A program made the translations under genes and the position numbers. A model generated the notes under the pieces. The model was not told where the DNA came from, searched no databases, and saw only the letters and a program-made list of their open reading frames with translations. Shown in pieces: positions 37,969 to 47,495 of a DNA stretch of 64,000 nt. Source of the DNA: Ruegeria halocynthiae (GTDB lineage Bacteria > Pseudomonadota > Alphaproteobacteria > Rhodobacterales > Rhodobacteraceae); contig NZ_FNNP01000001.1 of assembly GCF_900106805.1 (NCBI RefSeq), forward strand, positions 1,612,001 through 1,676,000, given 5' to 3'. Position 1 is the stretch's first letter. Each line of letters begins with the position of its first letter.

Positions 37969-39874
37969 GACCACTCATCGTTCGTTTCTGGCGGCCTTTC
38001 TGGCTGTCACAGGGATGCTGCCCGCCACGGCAGAAATTCCCGCAAATCTTCAGGAAGGCACTTTCTGGAAGACCGAAGTCGACAGTGGTAACCTGCCACC
38101 GGTTGCCGAACGCATACCTCAGGACCCACTGATCGTTGATCTGGCTGCAAAGGGGCGTGAATTCGGTGCCCCCGGCGGGACGCTACGCACGATGGTTACC
38201 CGGTCCAAAGACATACGGCAGATGGTAGTCTATGGCTATGCAAGGCTTGTCGGGTTCGATCACGAATACAACATCGTTCCCGATCTGCTGGCCTCGGTCG
38301 AAAGCGAAGACAATCACAAATTCACGCTGAACCTGCGCCCCGGCCACAAGTGGTCCGACGGTACGCCATTCACGTCTGAAGATTTCCGCTATTGGTGGGA
38401 AGACGTGGCCAATAACGAGTTTCTCAGCCCCTCGGGACCGCCTGATTTTTTGCTGGTTGATGGCAATCCGCCCACCGTGACCTTCCCCGATGAAGCTACA
38501 GTTGTGTTCGAGTGGGACGGCCCGAACCCGGATTTTCTGCAATCACTTGCGCAGGCGCGTCCACCCTTCATCTATCGCCCTTCTGAGTTTCTCAAGAAAT
38601 ACCACGAGAAGTTCGCCGACGCGGAAGATCTGGCATTTCAGGTTGAAGATGCCCGGGTCAAAAGCTGGGCAGCGCTGCACAACAAGCTCGACAATCTCTA
38701 CAAATACGACAATCACGAATTGCCTACGTTGCAGCCTTGGCTCAATGCAAGCTCGGGCAAGAAAATCCGGCATAATTTCGTCCGTAATCCTTACTACCAC
38801 CGGGTGGATTCAAACGGGGTGCAACTGCCCTATATCGATGTGGTTGAGATGGAAATCGTCGCGCCAGGGCTGGTTGCGGCCAAGGCAAACGCAGGTGAGG
38901 CCGACCTGCAAGGCCGGGGATTGGCTTTCCGCGACGCCTCGATCCTGAAAAAGGGTGAGGCTGAGGGCGGGTACAAAACGCTTTTGTGGAAAACCGGCGT
39001 TGCCTCGCAGATCGCGATCTATCCCAATCTGAATTTCACTGATGCTGTCTGGCGCGAAACCCTGCGCGACGTTCGGGTACGCCGGGCGCTGTCGCTGGCG
39101 ATTGATCGCAAAACAATCAATCAGGCGCTCTATTTCAAGCTTGCTCATCCCGGAGCCATGTCGGTTCTGCCCGCATCGCCTTTCTACGACGAAGCAAATG
39201 CGAAAGCCTGGGCACAGTATGATGTCGAAATGGCGAATGCTCTGTTAGATGAGGCCGGGTTGATCGAACGTGACAAAAACGGCATTCGACTCTTGCCTGA
39301 CGGACGCCCGATGGAGCTGATCATCGAAACCGCCGGCGAGCGGCAAGAGGTTGAAAACGCGCTGCAGATCGTTACGGATACCTGGCGCGATATCGGTGTC
39401 GATCTTGTGATGCGCCCGCTGGATCGTGACATCCTGCGCAACCGGGTGTTTTCAGGTAATACGATGGCCTCGGTCTGGTTCGGCTGGGATGACGGCATCC
39501 CGCAGATGCATACCTCGCCCGCCTATCTAGCACCCACCGATCAGGTCTTTCTGGCCTGGCCCAAATGGGGCCAGTATTATCAGACCGCAGGAGGATCAGG
39601 TGAGCCACCAGACATGCCCGAGGCCGAACAGCTCATGACACTTGCGCAGGATTGGGAGGCCGCCACCACTGATGAAAAACGCAGCGCAATCTGGTCCGAG
39701 ATGCTGAAAATCCACGCCGACCAACTTTTTGCCATCGGCATCTTAAACGGCGCACCGCAACCCATCGTCGTGTCGAACCGCCTGCGCAACGTGCCCGAAC
39801 AGGCAATGTGGGCGTGGGAACCTGGCGCGCATTTCGGCATTCACCGTCCCGACGAGTTCTTCTTCGCCGACTGA
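37961..39874 (+). CDS. extracellular solute-binding protein, family 5 (YejA-like)
   Basis: The 637-aa periplasmic protein begins with a signal peptide (MFKTTHRSFLAAFLAVTGMLPATA, probable cleavage after Ala). The family-5 binding-protein domain follows (TLNLRPGHKWSDGTPFTSEDFRYWWED; DVRVRRALSLAIDRKTINQAL). Together with the linked permeases it belongs to the YejABEF-type group. It captures peptides or similar solutes for the permease. The gene order is unusual only in that the ATPase gene comes first. Confidence 0.9.
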   Translation: MFKTTHRSFLAAFLAVTGMLPATAEIPANLQEGTFWKTEVDSGNLPPVAERIPQDPLIVDLAAKGREFGAPGGTLRTMVTRSKDIRQMVVYGYARLVGFDHEYNIVPDLLASVESEDNHKFTLNLRPGHKWSDGTPFTSEDFRYWWEDVANNEFLSPSGPPDFLLVDGNPPTVTFPDEATVVFEWDGPNPDFLQSLAQARPPFIYRPSEFLKKYHEKFADAEDLAFQVEDARVKSWAALHNKLDNLYKYDNHELPTLQPWLNASSGKKIRHNFVRNPYYHRVDSNGVQLPYIDVVEMEIVAPGLVAAKANAGEADLQGRGLAFRDASILKKGEAEGGYKTLLWKTGVASQIAIYPNLNFTDAVWRETLRDVRVRRALSLAIDRKTINQALYFKLAHPGAMSVLPASPFYDEANAKAWAQYDVEMANALLDEAGLIERDKNGIRLLPDGRPMELIIETAGERQEVENALQIVTDTWRDIGVDLVMRPLDRDILRNRVFSGNTMASVWFGWDDGIPQMHTSPAYLAPTDQVFLAWPKWGQYYQTAGGSGEPPDMPEAEQLMTLAQDWEAATTDEKRSAIWSEMLKIHADQLFAIGILNGAPQPIVVSNRLRNVPEQAMWAWEPGAHFGIHRPDEFFFAD

Positions 39875-39888
39875 TCAGGAGCAGCTAA

Positions 39889-40917
39889 ATGGTCATGCTG
39901 CGCTATGCGGTGTATCGCTTTTTCACGATGCTTCTGACGTTGTGGGTGGTGTCGATTTTGATCTTCGTGATCATCAACCTTCCGCCCGGCGACTATCTGA
40001 GCAACCAGATCGCCGAATTGCAGGCCTCAGGTCAATCCGCTGGTGTGGCCAAGGCCGAGTTTCTGCGCAAGGAATACTCGCTGGATCGTTCCTTGCCCGA
40101 ACAGTACCTGATCTGGATAGGATTCTGGCCCGGGCCGCACGGGTTCGAAGGTCTGTTGCAAGGCAACTATGGATGGTCCTTCGAATTTGACCGCCCCGTC
40201 CGAGAAATCGTCGGTGACACACTATGGCTAACCGTCGTTGTCAATCTCGCAGCTATTTTGTTCGTTTATGCGGTTGCCCTGCCGCTGGGCGTTCTAGCGG
40301 CAGCTAAATCGCGAACATGGATCGACTACACTTCAGCTTTCGTCGGTTATCTGGGTCTGGCGACGCCAAACTTCCTGTTGGCGCTTATCCTGTTCTACTA
40401 TGGCCACCGCTACTTCAATTTGCCTATCGGCGGGTTGATGGACCCTTCCTTCGAAGGGCTACCAATGAGTTGGGAAAAGCTGAAATCCATTCTAGTGCAT
40501 TTGATCGTGCCGACCTTTGTAATCGGCACATCGGGCGCATCAGCCATGATGCAGCGCCTGCGGGCCAATATGCTGGATGAATTGGGCAAACCCTATGTGG
40601 AAACCGCCATCGCCAAGGGGATGGCCCCGTCGCGGATGTTGACGAAATACCCGCTGCGCGTGGCGTTCAACCCGTTCGTTGCCGATATTGGCAACCTGCT
40701 GCCTTCGATGGTCTCGGGTTCGGTTCTGGTCTCGGTCGTTCTGGGCCTGCAAACCATTGGCCCGACCCTGTTGACCGCCTTAAAAACGCAGGATCAGTTC
40801 CTGTCGGCGTTCATCCTGATGTTTGTGGCCCTGCTGACTTTAATCGGTACGATGATTTCTGATATCCTGCTGGTCATGCTCGACCCACGCATCCGGTATG
40901 AGGGGCGTGAAGCATGA
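39889..40917 (+). CDS. peptide ABC transporter permease (YejB-like)
   Basis: The 342-aa inner-membrane permease has about six hydrophobic segments (first at about residues 8-28). The inner-membrane EAA loop, where the ATPase docks, follows the MMQRLRANMLDELGKPYVETAIAKGM segment. It pairs with the next permease, which overlaps it by 4 bp (ATGA). A ribosome site (AGGAGC) precedes the ATG. Confidence 0.9.
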   Translation: MVMLRYAVYRFFTMLLTLWVVSILIFVIINLPPGDYLSNQIAELQASGQSAGVAKAEFLRKEYSLDRSLPEQYLIWIGFWPGPHGFEGLLQGNYGWSFEFDRPVREIVGDTLWLTVVVNLAAILFVYAVALPLGVLAAAKSRTWIDYTSAFVGYLGLATPNFLLALILFYYGHRYFNLPIGGLMDPSFEGLPMSWEKLKSILVHLIVPTFVIGTSGASAMMQRLRANMLDELGKPYVETAIAKGMAPSRMLTKYPLRVAFNPFVADIGNLLPSMVSGSVLVSVVLGLQTIGPTLLTALKTQDQFLSAFILMFVALLTLIGTMISDILLVMLDPRIRYEGREA

Positions 40918-42068
40918 ACAGACGTTCTGATGGTCGCTATGTCGACGAAGCCCCCTTTGACCCGCAAGCGTCGATCCAACAGCTTGAGCGGGCTGATCTC
41001 GATGCCCCCAACTGGTTGTTGGTCTGGCGCAAGTTCAGAACACACAAACTGGGCCTGATTTCGGGTATGTTCCTGCTATTGTGTTACCTGATGCTGCCCT
41101 TCGCAGGCTTTATCGCGCCCTATGGCCCAAATGACCGGAACGGAGAGCATCTGTATGCCCCACCTCAATCGGTCAACTGGTTCCACAAAGGGGAATTCAT
41201 CGGTCCATATGTCTATCCCATCGTCGCAGAAGCAGATCTTGAGACATTCCAATGGAAATTCGAACCTGATACGGAAGATCCGCGCCCAATCCGGTTCTTG
41301 TGCGAAGGATCAGAATACAAGCTGGCCGGCCTGATCAAATCTGACACCCACCTGTTCTGTGCCCCCGAGGGCGCCACTTTGTTCCTTTGGGGCTCGGATC
41401 GCCTGGGCCGGGACGTCTTCAGCCGCATCCTTTATGGCGCACAACTGTCGCTGACGGTGGGCCTGATCGGCATTTCGGTGTCGTTCTTTCTGGGTATCCT
41501 GTTCGGGTCAATCGCCGGGTATTTCGGCGGCAAAATCGACTGGGTAATTAACCGTGTGATCGAAATCCTGCGGTCCCTGCCAGAGCTGCCTTTGTGGTTG
41601 GCTCTGTCTGCCGCCGTGCCCTCGAACTGGAGCCCCGTTGCGGTGTTCTTCATCATCTCGATCATCCTCGGCATACTCGACTGGCCTGGCCTTGCCCGAT
41701 CGGTGCGCGCAAAATTCCTGTCACTGCGGGAAGAGGAATATGTCCGAGCAGCCGAGATGATGGGCGCAAGTTCAGGCCGCGTAATCCGCAAGCACCTGCT
41801 GCCCAACTTCATGTCCCACCTGATTGCTTCGGCCACGCTGTCGATACCCGCGATGATCCTCGGTGAGACAGCGCTTAGTTTTCTTGGCCTCGGCCTGAGG
41901 GCTCCGGCGGTCAGCTGGGGAGTGATGTTGAACGACGCGCAGAACCTCGCGTCGATCGAAATCTATCCCTGGACTGCTATCCCGATGCTGCCGATCATCG
42001 TCATCGTGCTGGCCTTCAACTTCCTTGGCGACGGGCTGCGCGACAGTCTGGACCCCTACCAGCAATGA
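40914..42068 (+). CDS. peptide ABC transporter permease (YejE-like)
   Basis: The 384-aa permease has an N-terminal extension and a first membrane helix near residues 48-68. A roughly 95-residue periplasmic loop follows, as is usual for this subfamily. The BPD_transp_1 domain (LIGISVSFFLGILFGSIAGYFGG) and the docking loop (LSLREEEYVRAAEMMGASSGRVIRKHLLPN) come next. It forms a heterodimer with the YejB-like permease. It overlaps the following CoA-transferase-family gene by 4 bp. Confidence 0.9.
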   Translation: MNRRSDGRYVDEAPFDPQASIQQLERADLDAPNWLLVWRKFRTHKLGLISGMFLLLCYLMLPFAGFIAPYGPNDRNGEHLYAPPQSVNWFHKGEFIGPYVYPIVAEADLETFQWKFEPDTEDPRPIRFLCEGSEYKLAGLIKSDTHLFCAPEGATLFLWGSDRLGRDVFSRILYGAQLSLTVGLIGISVSFFLGILFGSIAGYFGGKIDWVINRVIEILRSLPELPLWLALSAAVPSNWSPVAVFFIISIILGILDWPGLARSVRAKFLSLREEEYVRAAEMMGASSGRVIRKHLLPNFMSHLIASATLSIPAMILGETALSFLGLGLRAPAVSWGVMLNDAQNLASIEIYPWTAIPMLPIIVIVLAFNFLGDGLRDSLDPYQQ

Positions 42069-43420
42069 GCTTGCTGTCCGCCCTCCCCTCACCTGGCACA
42101 TATCGGGTCGACGGGGTGGGCGCGCGGCCCAGCGCCTTTGCGGTCTCGGAACTGGCGACGGCCAGTTTTGCCTCAGTTGGTCAGGAAATGTCGCGTGTTG
42201 TGACTGCCCTTAACCTGTCGCCAGAGCCGCCAGAGGTTTCTGTGGATCATCGGTTGGCTTCATTATGGTATGGCTACTCGTTCAAGCCTGACGGGTGGGA
42301 CATGCCCAGCCTGTGGGACGCGATTGCAGGCGACTATCAGGCCTCTGACGGCTGGATCAGATTGCACACCAATCTGCCTCATCACCGCGCCGCCGCCCTG
42401 AAGGTCTTGCAGGTCAAAGCCGACCGGACGCAGGTATCGCGCGCGATCCGAGGCTGGACAATCGCCGCGCTGGAAGTCGCGATTGTCGCCGAAGGTGGCG
42501 TCGCCGCCGCCATGCGCAGCCGCGCAGACTGGCAGGACCATCCGCAGGGTCGCATACTGGCCCGCGAGCCGTTGATCGGGTGGTATGGCCCACGCAATAT
42601 CAAGCTGCGCGACCGACCCCAGGCAACCACCAAGCGGCCTCTGGCCGGATTGCGCGTGCTTGATCTGACCCGAATCCTGGCCGGGCCGGTGGCCACAAGA
42701 ACGCTTGCCGGTTTCGGGGCCGAGGTGCTGCGGATCGATCCGCCCGGCTGGGATGAACCCGGCATCATTCCCGACATTTCGCTGGGCAAACACTGCGCAT
42801 ATCTGGACCTAAAATCGTCCCACGGTATACAGCAGTTGCAAGAGTTGCTGACCCAGGCAGATGTGCTTGTCCATGGGTATCGCCCCGGCGCTCTGGATGC
42901 ACTTGGGTTGAACAAGGCCAAGCGCGACCAACTTGCGCCGAACCGGTTTGAGGTCACGCTTGACGCCTATGGCTGGCAAGGGCCATGGGCGCCGCGCCGC
43001 GGGTTCGACAGCCTTGTGCAGATGAGCGCCGGGATCGCACATGCAGGTATGGATTGGGCTGAGGCTGACAAACCACTCCCGCTGCCAGTGCAGGCACTGG
43101 ATCACGCGACCGGGTACCTGATGGCCGCCACTGTATTGTCGGCTTTGGCCGAGGCTGCATCCGGCCACGCGATCATGGATGCTCGGCTTTCGCTTGCACG
43201 CACTGCCGAACTGCTCGCTACCCTCGCCAAGAGGGATACTGACGAAGATATCACCGGGGCGACAGACGCCGATTTTGCAGATGCGCTCGAACAATCCAGC
43301 TGGGGTAGCGGCTATCGCCTGAAACCGGCCCTGACTGTGGGGTCCGCTAAGATGCGCTGGTCTCTGCCCGCCCCGAAACTGGGCACGTCACAACCAATCT
43401 GGCCATCGCTCGCCACCTGA
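42065..43420 (+). CDS. CoA-transferase family III (CaiB/BaiF) protein
   Basis: The 451-aa protein has the family III CoA-transferase core from about residue 190 (LAGLRVLDLTRILAGPVATRTLAGFGAEVLRIDPPG; FEVTLDAYGWQGPW). A probable catalytic Asp sits in VQALDHATGYLMAA. About 190 residues precede the core (FAVSELATASFASVGQEM...), with their own CaiB-like look but no clear active site. The gene is translationally coupled to the peptide permease gene upstream, an unusual pairing. The acyl-CoA substrate is unknown. Confidence 0.8.
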   Translation: MSLLSALPSPGTYRVDGVGARPSAFAVSELATASFASVGQEMSRVVTALNLSPEPPEVSVDHRLASLWYGYSFKPDGWDMPSLWDAIAGDYQASDGWIRLHTNLPHHRAAALKVLQVKADRTQVSRAIRGWTIAALEVAIVAEGGVAAAMRSRADWQDHPQGRILAREPLIGWYGPRNIKLRDRPQATTKRPLAGLRVLDLTRILAGPVATRTLAGFGAEVLRIDPPGWDEPGIIPDISLGKHCAYLDLKSSHGIQQLQELLTQADVLVHGYRPGALDALGLNKAKRDQLAPNRFEVTLDAYGWQGPWAPRRGFDSLVQMSAGIAHAGMDWAEADKPLPLPVQALDHATGYLMAATVLSALAEAASGHAIMDARLSLARTAELLATLAKRDTDEDITGATDADFADALEQSSWGSGYRLKPALTVGSAKMRWSLPAPKLGTSQPIWPSLAT

Positions 43421-43465
43421 GCCTCCGCCGCGCGGAACGCGCGGCCCGGCCCAACGCTTTGGATG

Positions 43466-43483
43466 GCGTCTCGTCAGAGACGC
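43466..43483. terminator. hairpin between convergent CoA-transferase and mechanosensitive-channel genes
   Basis: A perfect 7-bp stem with a GTCA loop (GCGTCTC/GAGACGC) lies in the 86-bp gap between two convergent genes. It could end transcription from both sides. No clear U-tract follows on either strand, so an ordinary intrinsic terminator is not proven. Confidence 0.4.
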
Positions 43484-43506
43484 AAGTCAAAGGGGCGGGA
43501 GCCGCC

Positions 43507-45900
43507 CTAGCGATCATCGCCGCCAGGGCCAATGTCGTCCAGATAGTCTTCATCAATCGCGGCCTGAACGGCTCCTGTGACCGCCTCACGCTGTTTTGGC
43601 GTCAGGTCCTCCGTTTCTTTGCCGTCAGCCAACCTTACGGTGACTTCCCGATGCGCGAAACGGATGCCTTCACGGGCGAACAACTCGCGAATATCCTGAT
43701 ACACTTTCTTACGCACCAGCCACTGATCGCCCGGTTTAGTCATAAACTTGACCCGGATGATCATCGCCGAATCCTGCATCTCAATCACGCCCTGAGATTT
43801 CAGCGGCTGAATAAAGTTATCTCCGATCACCGGATCGTTCAGCAATTCCTGACCCAACTTCTTGATCAGCTTCCGAACCTTTTCGACATCCGTGTCATAG
43901 GTCACCCGCAGCGGCAGCTTCATGATTACCCAATCACGAGAGTAGTTGGTCAGCACTTTGATCTCACCAAAGGGAATCGTATTCAGCGCACCCAGATGGT
44001 GGCGAAGCTGAAAGGACCGGATCGAGATCTTTTCGACTGTCCCCTTCACATCCCCGATGTCGATATACTCGCCCTTGCGAAACGCATCATCCATCAGGAA
44101 GAATGCACCAGAAAAAATATCGCGCACCAGGGTCTGAGACCCGAATCCAACGGCCAGACCAACCACACCGGCGCCCGCGAACAGAGGGCTTACGTTGATG
44201 CCCAGCTCCATCAGAGCGATCAACGCAATGGTGACAACAACGACGGCCAGAATAGCCCCTCGAAACAATGGCAGCAGAGTTGCCAGACGGCTCTGACCGC
44301 CTTCACCACCCTCATCACCTAACTCGGCATCGGCGGCGCCATCATCAACCTCTTCGGCGATCTTGCTGTCGATCCACACGCGGAAGAAATGAAACAGGAT
44401 ATAGCCAATGAACAGGATCACTATCACGTCGAGCGCCCGCCCGATCGGCAGATCCTCGCTCCAGTTTGCCTGCGGATTCCAGATGACAACCAGCGCATAG
44501 AGACCCACGACAAAAGCCAAAATACCCGCTACTCGGCGGGCGAGATCTTCATAGGTCAGGATCGTATGTTTGCGCTGCTCTGCCTCAGGCGTCGCGGCTG
44601 CTGCTTCCTCTTCGCTTGACTCCGGATTCTGGGTATCCGCGTTCAGCGCCTCAATCTTGCGATTGCGATCAAAATACCGCTCAAGCAGATAGTTCATCGC
44701 GCCATAGGCCACGACAACCGACATAAAGATCGCATAGCTGCTGGCCACGATCGGGATCGAATCCTGAACCTCAAGCACCAGATCAACGGCCAGTTTGAAC
44801 CAGCTGAATACCATGTAAACCACCAGAACCGGTGCCCAGGCGAAAGAGATGAATCGCAAGATCCAAGACACCTGATCCGGCGTGCGCCCACCGCGGATGG
44901 CGTTAGAAATCGCACGCGCGTTGAACAGGATCATCAGCACGTTGCCCAGCGCCCCAACCAGCGTCAGGCTGCCATAGACCATCGCATAGACGTTATAGTT
45001 CAGACCGAAATCCGCCACCCAGATCGAGAACAGAACGACCGAGATATCATAGGTCGCAAGTGCGGAGGCCCAGAAATAAAGACGCTTGGCATCTCGATCC
45101 GAAAATGGCGGCAAACGATACTGGCTGAGGTAAGGCGACAGTACCATCCGCCACAGGTCCGAGGCCGTGCGCGACAGAAAATATGCGGTGAAGATCGCCG
45201 TAACGGTGAACTGGATCGATATGTCCTCGGCTTCTCCAAAGAACAAATAACCAACGATAAGGGCAAGAACCATGGCAAAGACCGTGCCACCAATGCCCAT
45301 AATGAACCGATAGACCAGGAAAGGCATTTTTTCACGATAGCCCTCCGGGTTCTCTTTGATTCGCGCCACCACCCATCGTTTTGCAAAACGCTTGCCGTAG
45401 ATCTCGATCGACAGCCAGCGTCCCAGCAAGAGGAACAGAATGTTCCAGCCCAAGACCTCGGCATAGGTCTGAATGCGCCCGTCCGGGCTGGTTTGTCTGA
45501 GGATATACTGCACCTCGAACACCGAATATGGCAGGGCTTCCAAGCGCGAGCGGACCGAATCCATGAACTTGGAAAACCGTTCCTGCGTCTTCATGAGCTG
45601 AGAGCTTTCGGCCATCGGATCCGAGCCCTTGGCCTCGGGTGTCGCACCGCCGTTGTCTCCGGCCGCAGACACCACTTGACCGGCGCTGTCTATGACGATG
45701 ACGCTTGCCCCCGCTTCGGTGGCTGAACGGATGGCGGTCGCCAGATCGCTATCTGTGGCGGATGAGGTCGTGCCGGCTTTGTCGGATGACCCCGTGGGGT
45801 ATCCCGGAATAAGCGACGTCTGCGCTGCGGCGCTGGTCGCACAGGCCAGAACCATAGCCCAAAGCAACATACCCAGTCCGGCCAGAACATTCATTTTCAT
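43507..45900 (-). CDS. MscS-family mechanosensitive ion channel
   Basis: The 797-aa inner-membrane protein has an N-terminal signal-like segment (MKMNVLAGLGMLLWAMVLACATSAAA), a periplasmic Ser/Ala/Gly-rich stretch and about ten hydrophobic segments. The MscS pore and beta domain follow (LFAGAGVVGLAVGFGSQTLVRDIFSGAFFLMDDAFRKGEYIDIGDVKGTVEKI). The C-terminal alpha/beta part includes YQDIRELFAREGIRFAHREV. This is a large MscS-type channel that should release solutes on osmotic downshock. It stands alone, convergent with the peptide-transporter operon. Confidence 0.92.
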   Translation of the reverse strand: MKMNVLAGLGMLLWAMVLACATSAAAQTSLIPGYPTGSSDKAGTTSSATDSDLATAIRSATEAGASVIVIDSAGQVVSAAGDNGGATPEAKGSDPMAESSQLMKTQERFSKFMDSVRSRLEALPYSVFEVQYILRQTSPDGRIQTYAEVLGWNILFLLLGRWLSIEIYGKRFAKRWVVARIKENPEGYREKMPFLVYRFIMGIGGTVFAMVLALIVGYLFFGEAEDISIQFTVTAIFTAYFLSRTASDLWRMVLSPYLSQYRLPPFSDRDAKRLYFWASALATYDISVVLFSIWVADFGLNYNVYAMVYGSLTLVGALGNVLMILFNARAISNAIRGGRTPDQVSWILRFISFAWAPVLVVYMVFSWFKLAVDLVLEVQDSIPIVASSYAIFMSVVVAYGAMNYLLERYFDRNRKIEALNADTQNPESSEEEAAAATPEAEQRKHTILTYEDLARRVAGILAFVVGLYALVVIWNPQANWSEDLPIGRALDVIVILFIGYILFHFFRVWIDSKIAEEVDDGAADAELGDEGGEGGQSRLATLLPLFRGAILAVVVVTIALIALMELGINVSPLFAGAGVVGLAVGFGSQTLVRDIFSGAFFLMDDAFRKGEYIDIGDVKGTVEKISIRSFQLRHHLGALNTIPFGEIKVLTNYSRDWVIMKLPLRVTYDTDVEKVRKLIKKLGQELLNDPVIGDNFIQPLKSQGVIEMQDSAMIIRVKFMTKPGDQWLVRKKVYQDIRELFAREGIRFAHREVTVRLADGKETEDLTPKQREAVTGAVQAAIDEDYLDDIGPGGDDR

Positions 45901-46280
45901 TGTATTTCACATCCAATTCACAGTTACGGCCAAGACTACAGAACCTCTGGGGGCTGTACAAATCTTCAACGCGGACAATATCAACATCGTGAGCGCCAGT
46001 GTTCCCTGCGCACTGGCGGGATAAAGTATTTTCAAGTCAACAAAAATTGAATATGACCGCCTGAGGCGATAAGCGTACTGGTTGTCTCGTCCATTCGGAA
46101 CCGACGTCCTGCGTCAGACATGGCGCACTGATGGTTGGTGGACCTTTGTGCTGTTGCCAAATCGCAATGTTTGGCGCATTTGGGCGAAGAAACCTTCGCC
46201 TTTGGCAAGCAGGCGCAGATGAAATACGTTAATCAGGTGCAGACGCGCGGAGTTGCACCGGAACCGAAACAGGCGAAGGC
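45901..46280. other. 380-bp intergenic region between divergent mscS-like gene and glycan operon
   Basis: No gene is seen. A perfect 8-bp stem hairpin (CGCCAGTG/CACTGGCG, 45994-46018) lies about 95 bp upstream of the mscS-like start. The rest should hold the two divergent promoters, but I see no convincing -35/-10 pair. Confidence 0.5.
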
Positions 46281-47495
46281 ATGAGCCTAGGTATCAAAAA
46301 CAAAAATCACGGCCGCGCACCGCGCATCCTGCTATACAGCCATGACACGTTCGGCCTGGGTCACCTGCGCCGATCGCGGGCTTTGGCTGCTGCTATTACA
46401 CAAGCCGATCAGAGGGCTTCGGCCCTTATTCTGACCGGCTCGCCCATTGCTGGGCGATTTACCTTTCCGCGGCGGGTCGACCATGTTCGTTTGCCCGGCG
46501 TTACCAAACGTGCTGATGGATCTTATGCCTCGCAGACCATCGGCATGGGCATCGACGATGTGACCGAATTGCGCTCAAGCCTGATCCAGACTTCGGTCGA
46601 ACAGTTCGAGCCCGATGTCCTGATCGTCGACAAAGAGCCAACCGGGTTTCGTGGCGAGCTACTGCCAACGCTCGAACACCTTGAACGCGCGCGCACCACC
46701 AAGCTGATTCTGGGGCTGCGTGACGTTTTGGACGAGCCCGAAGTTCTGGCCACCGAATGGAACCGCAAAGACGCGATCTCGGCTACTGAACGATTCTATG
46801 ATGAGATCTGGGTATATGGCTTGCGCTCGGTCTACGATCCGACGCAGGGTCTTCCACTCAGCCCGGCAACGCAGCAACGCATTCATTGGACAGGGTATCT
46901 GCGGCGCGATCTGGGCCCGGTCGGTGATCCGCCGGAGCAACCCTATATCCTGATCACCCCCGGTGGTGGTGGCGATGGCAAGGCGATGGTCAATCTGGTG
47001 CTGTCCGCTTATGAGAAAGATCCGGATCTGTCACCACGCGCCGTGTTGGTCTACGGGCCTTTCCTGTCAGGAGAACTGCGCGAGGATTTCGAAACCCGTG
47101 TCGCCGCACTCGATGGCCGGGTGACAGCTGTTGGCTTTGAATCCCAGATCGAAACGCTGTTCGCCGGAGCCGCCGGCGTGGTCTGCATGGGCGGTTACAA
47201 CACCTTTTGCGAGGTTCTGTCTTTTGACAAACGCGCCGTCATCGTTCCGCGCACGACACCCCGGCTGGAGCAATGGATTCGCGCATCCCGGGCCGAGGAT
47301 TTGGGACTTGTACGGATGCTGGATGAAAACCGCGACGGTCTGACGGCGGACGCAATGATCCGGGCAATCCGCAATCTGCCCCATCAGCCGGTACCGTCGC
47401 AGGCCATCCGCGCCGGATTGCTGGACGGTCTGGGCTATGTCACCCATCGCATCAACACGCTGCTGGGCGCGGAACAAGAGCGCGCAACCGGATGA
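46281..47495 (+). CDS. MurG-like glycosyltransferase (GT28-type C-terminus)
   Basis: The 404-aa protein has a GT-B layout. The N-terminal acceptor domain begins RILLYSHDTFGLGHLRRSRALAAAI, with the GxGH.xR pattern of MurG-like enzymes. The C-terminal donor domain has TPGGGGDGKAMVNLV and VVCMGGYNTFCEVLSFDKRAVIVPRT. No signal peptide or membrane helix is seen, so it acts in the cytoplasm, perhaps at the membrane face. It heads a run of seven overlapping genes. It is paralogous in layout to the gene at 50393-51535. Donor and acceptor are unknown. Confidence 0.8.
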   Translation: MSLGIKNKNHGRAPRILLYSHDTFGLGHLRRSRALAAAITQADQRASALILTGSPIAGRFTFPRRVDHVRLPGVTKRADGSYASQTIGMGIDDVTELRSSLIQTSVEQFEPDVLIVDKEPTGFRGELLPTLEHLERARTTKLILGLRDVLDEPEVLATEWNRKDAISATERFYDEIWVYGLRSVYDPTQGLPLSPATQQRIHWTGYLRRDLGPVGDPPEQPYILITPGGGGDGKAMVNLVLSAYEKDPDLSPRAVLVYGPFLSGELREDFETRVAALDGRVTAVGFESQIETLFAGAAGVVCMGGYNTFCEVLSFDKRAVIVPRTTPRLEQWIRASRAEDLGLVRMLDENRDGLTADAMIRAIRNLPHQPVPSQAIRAGLLDGLGYVTHRINTLLGAEQERATG

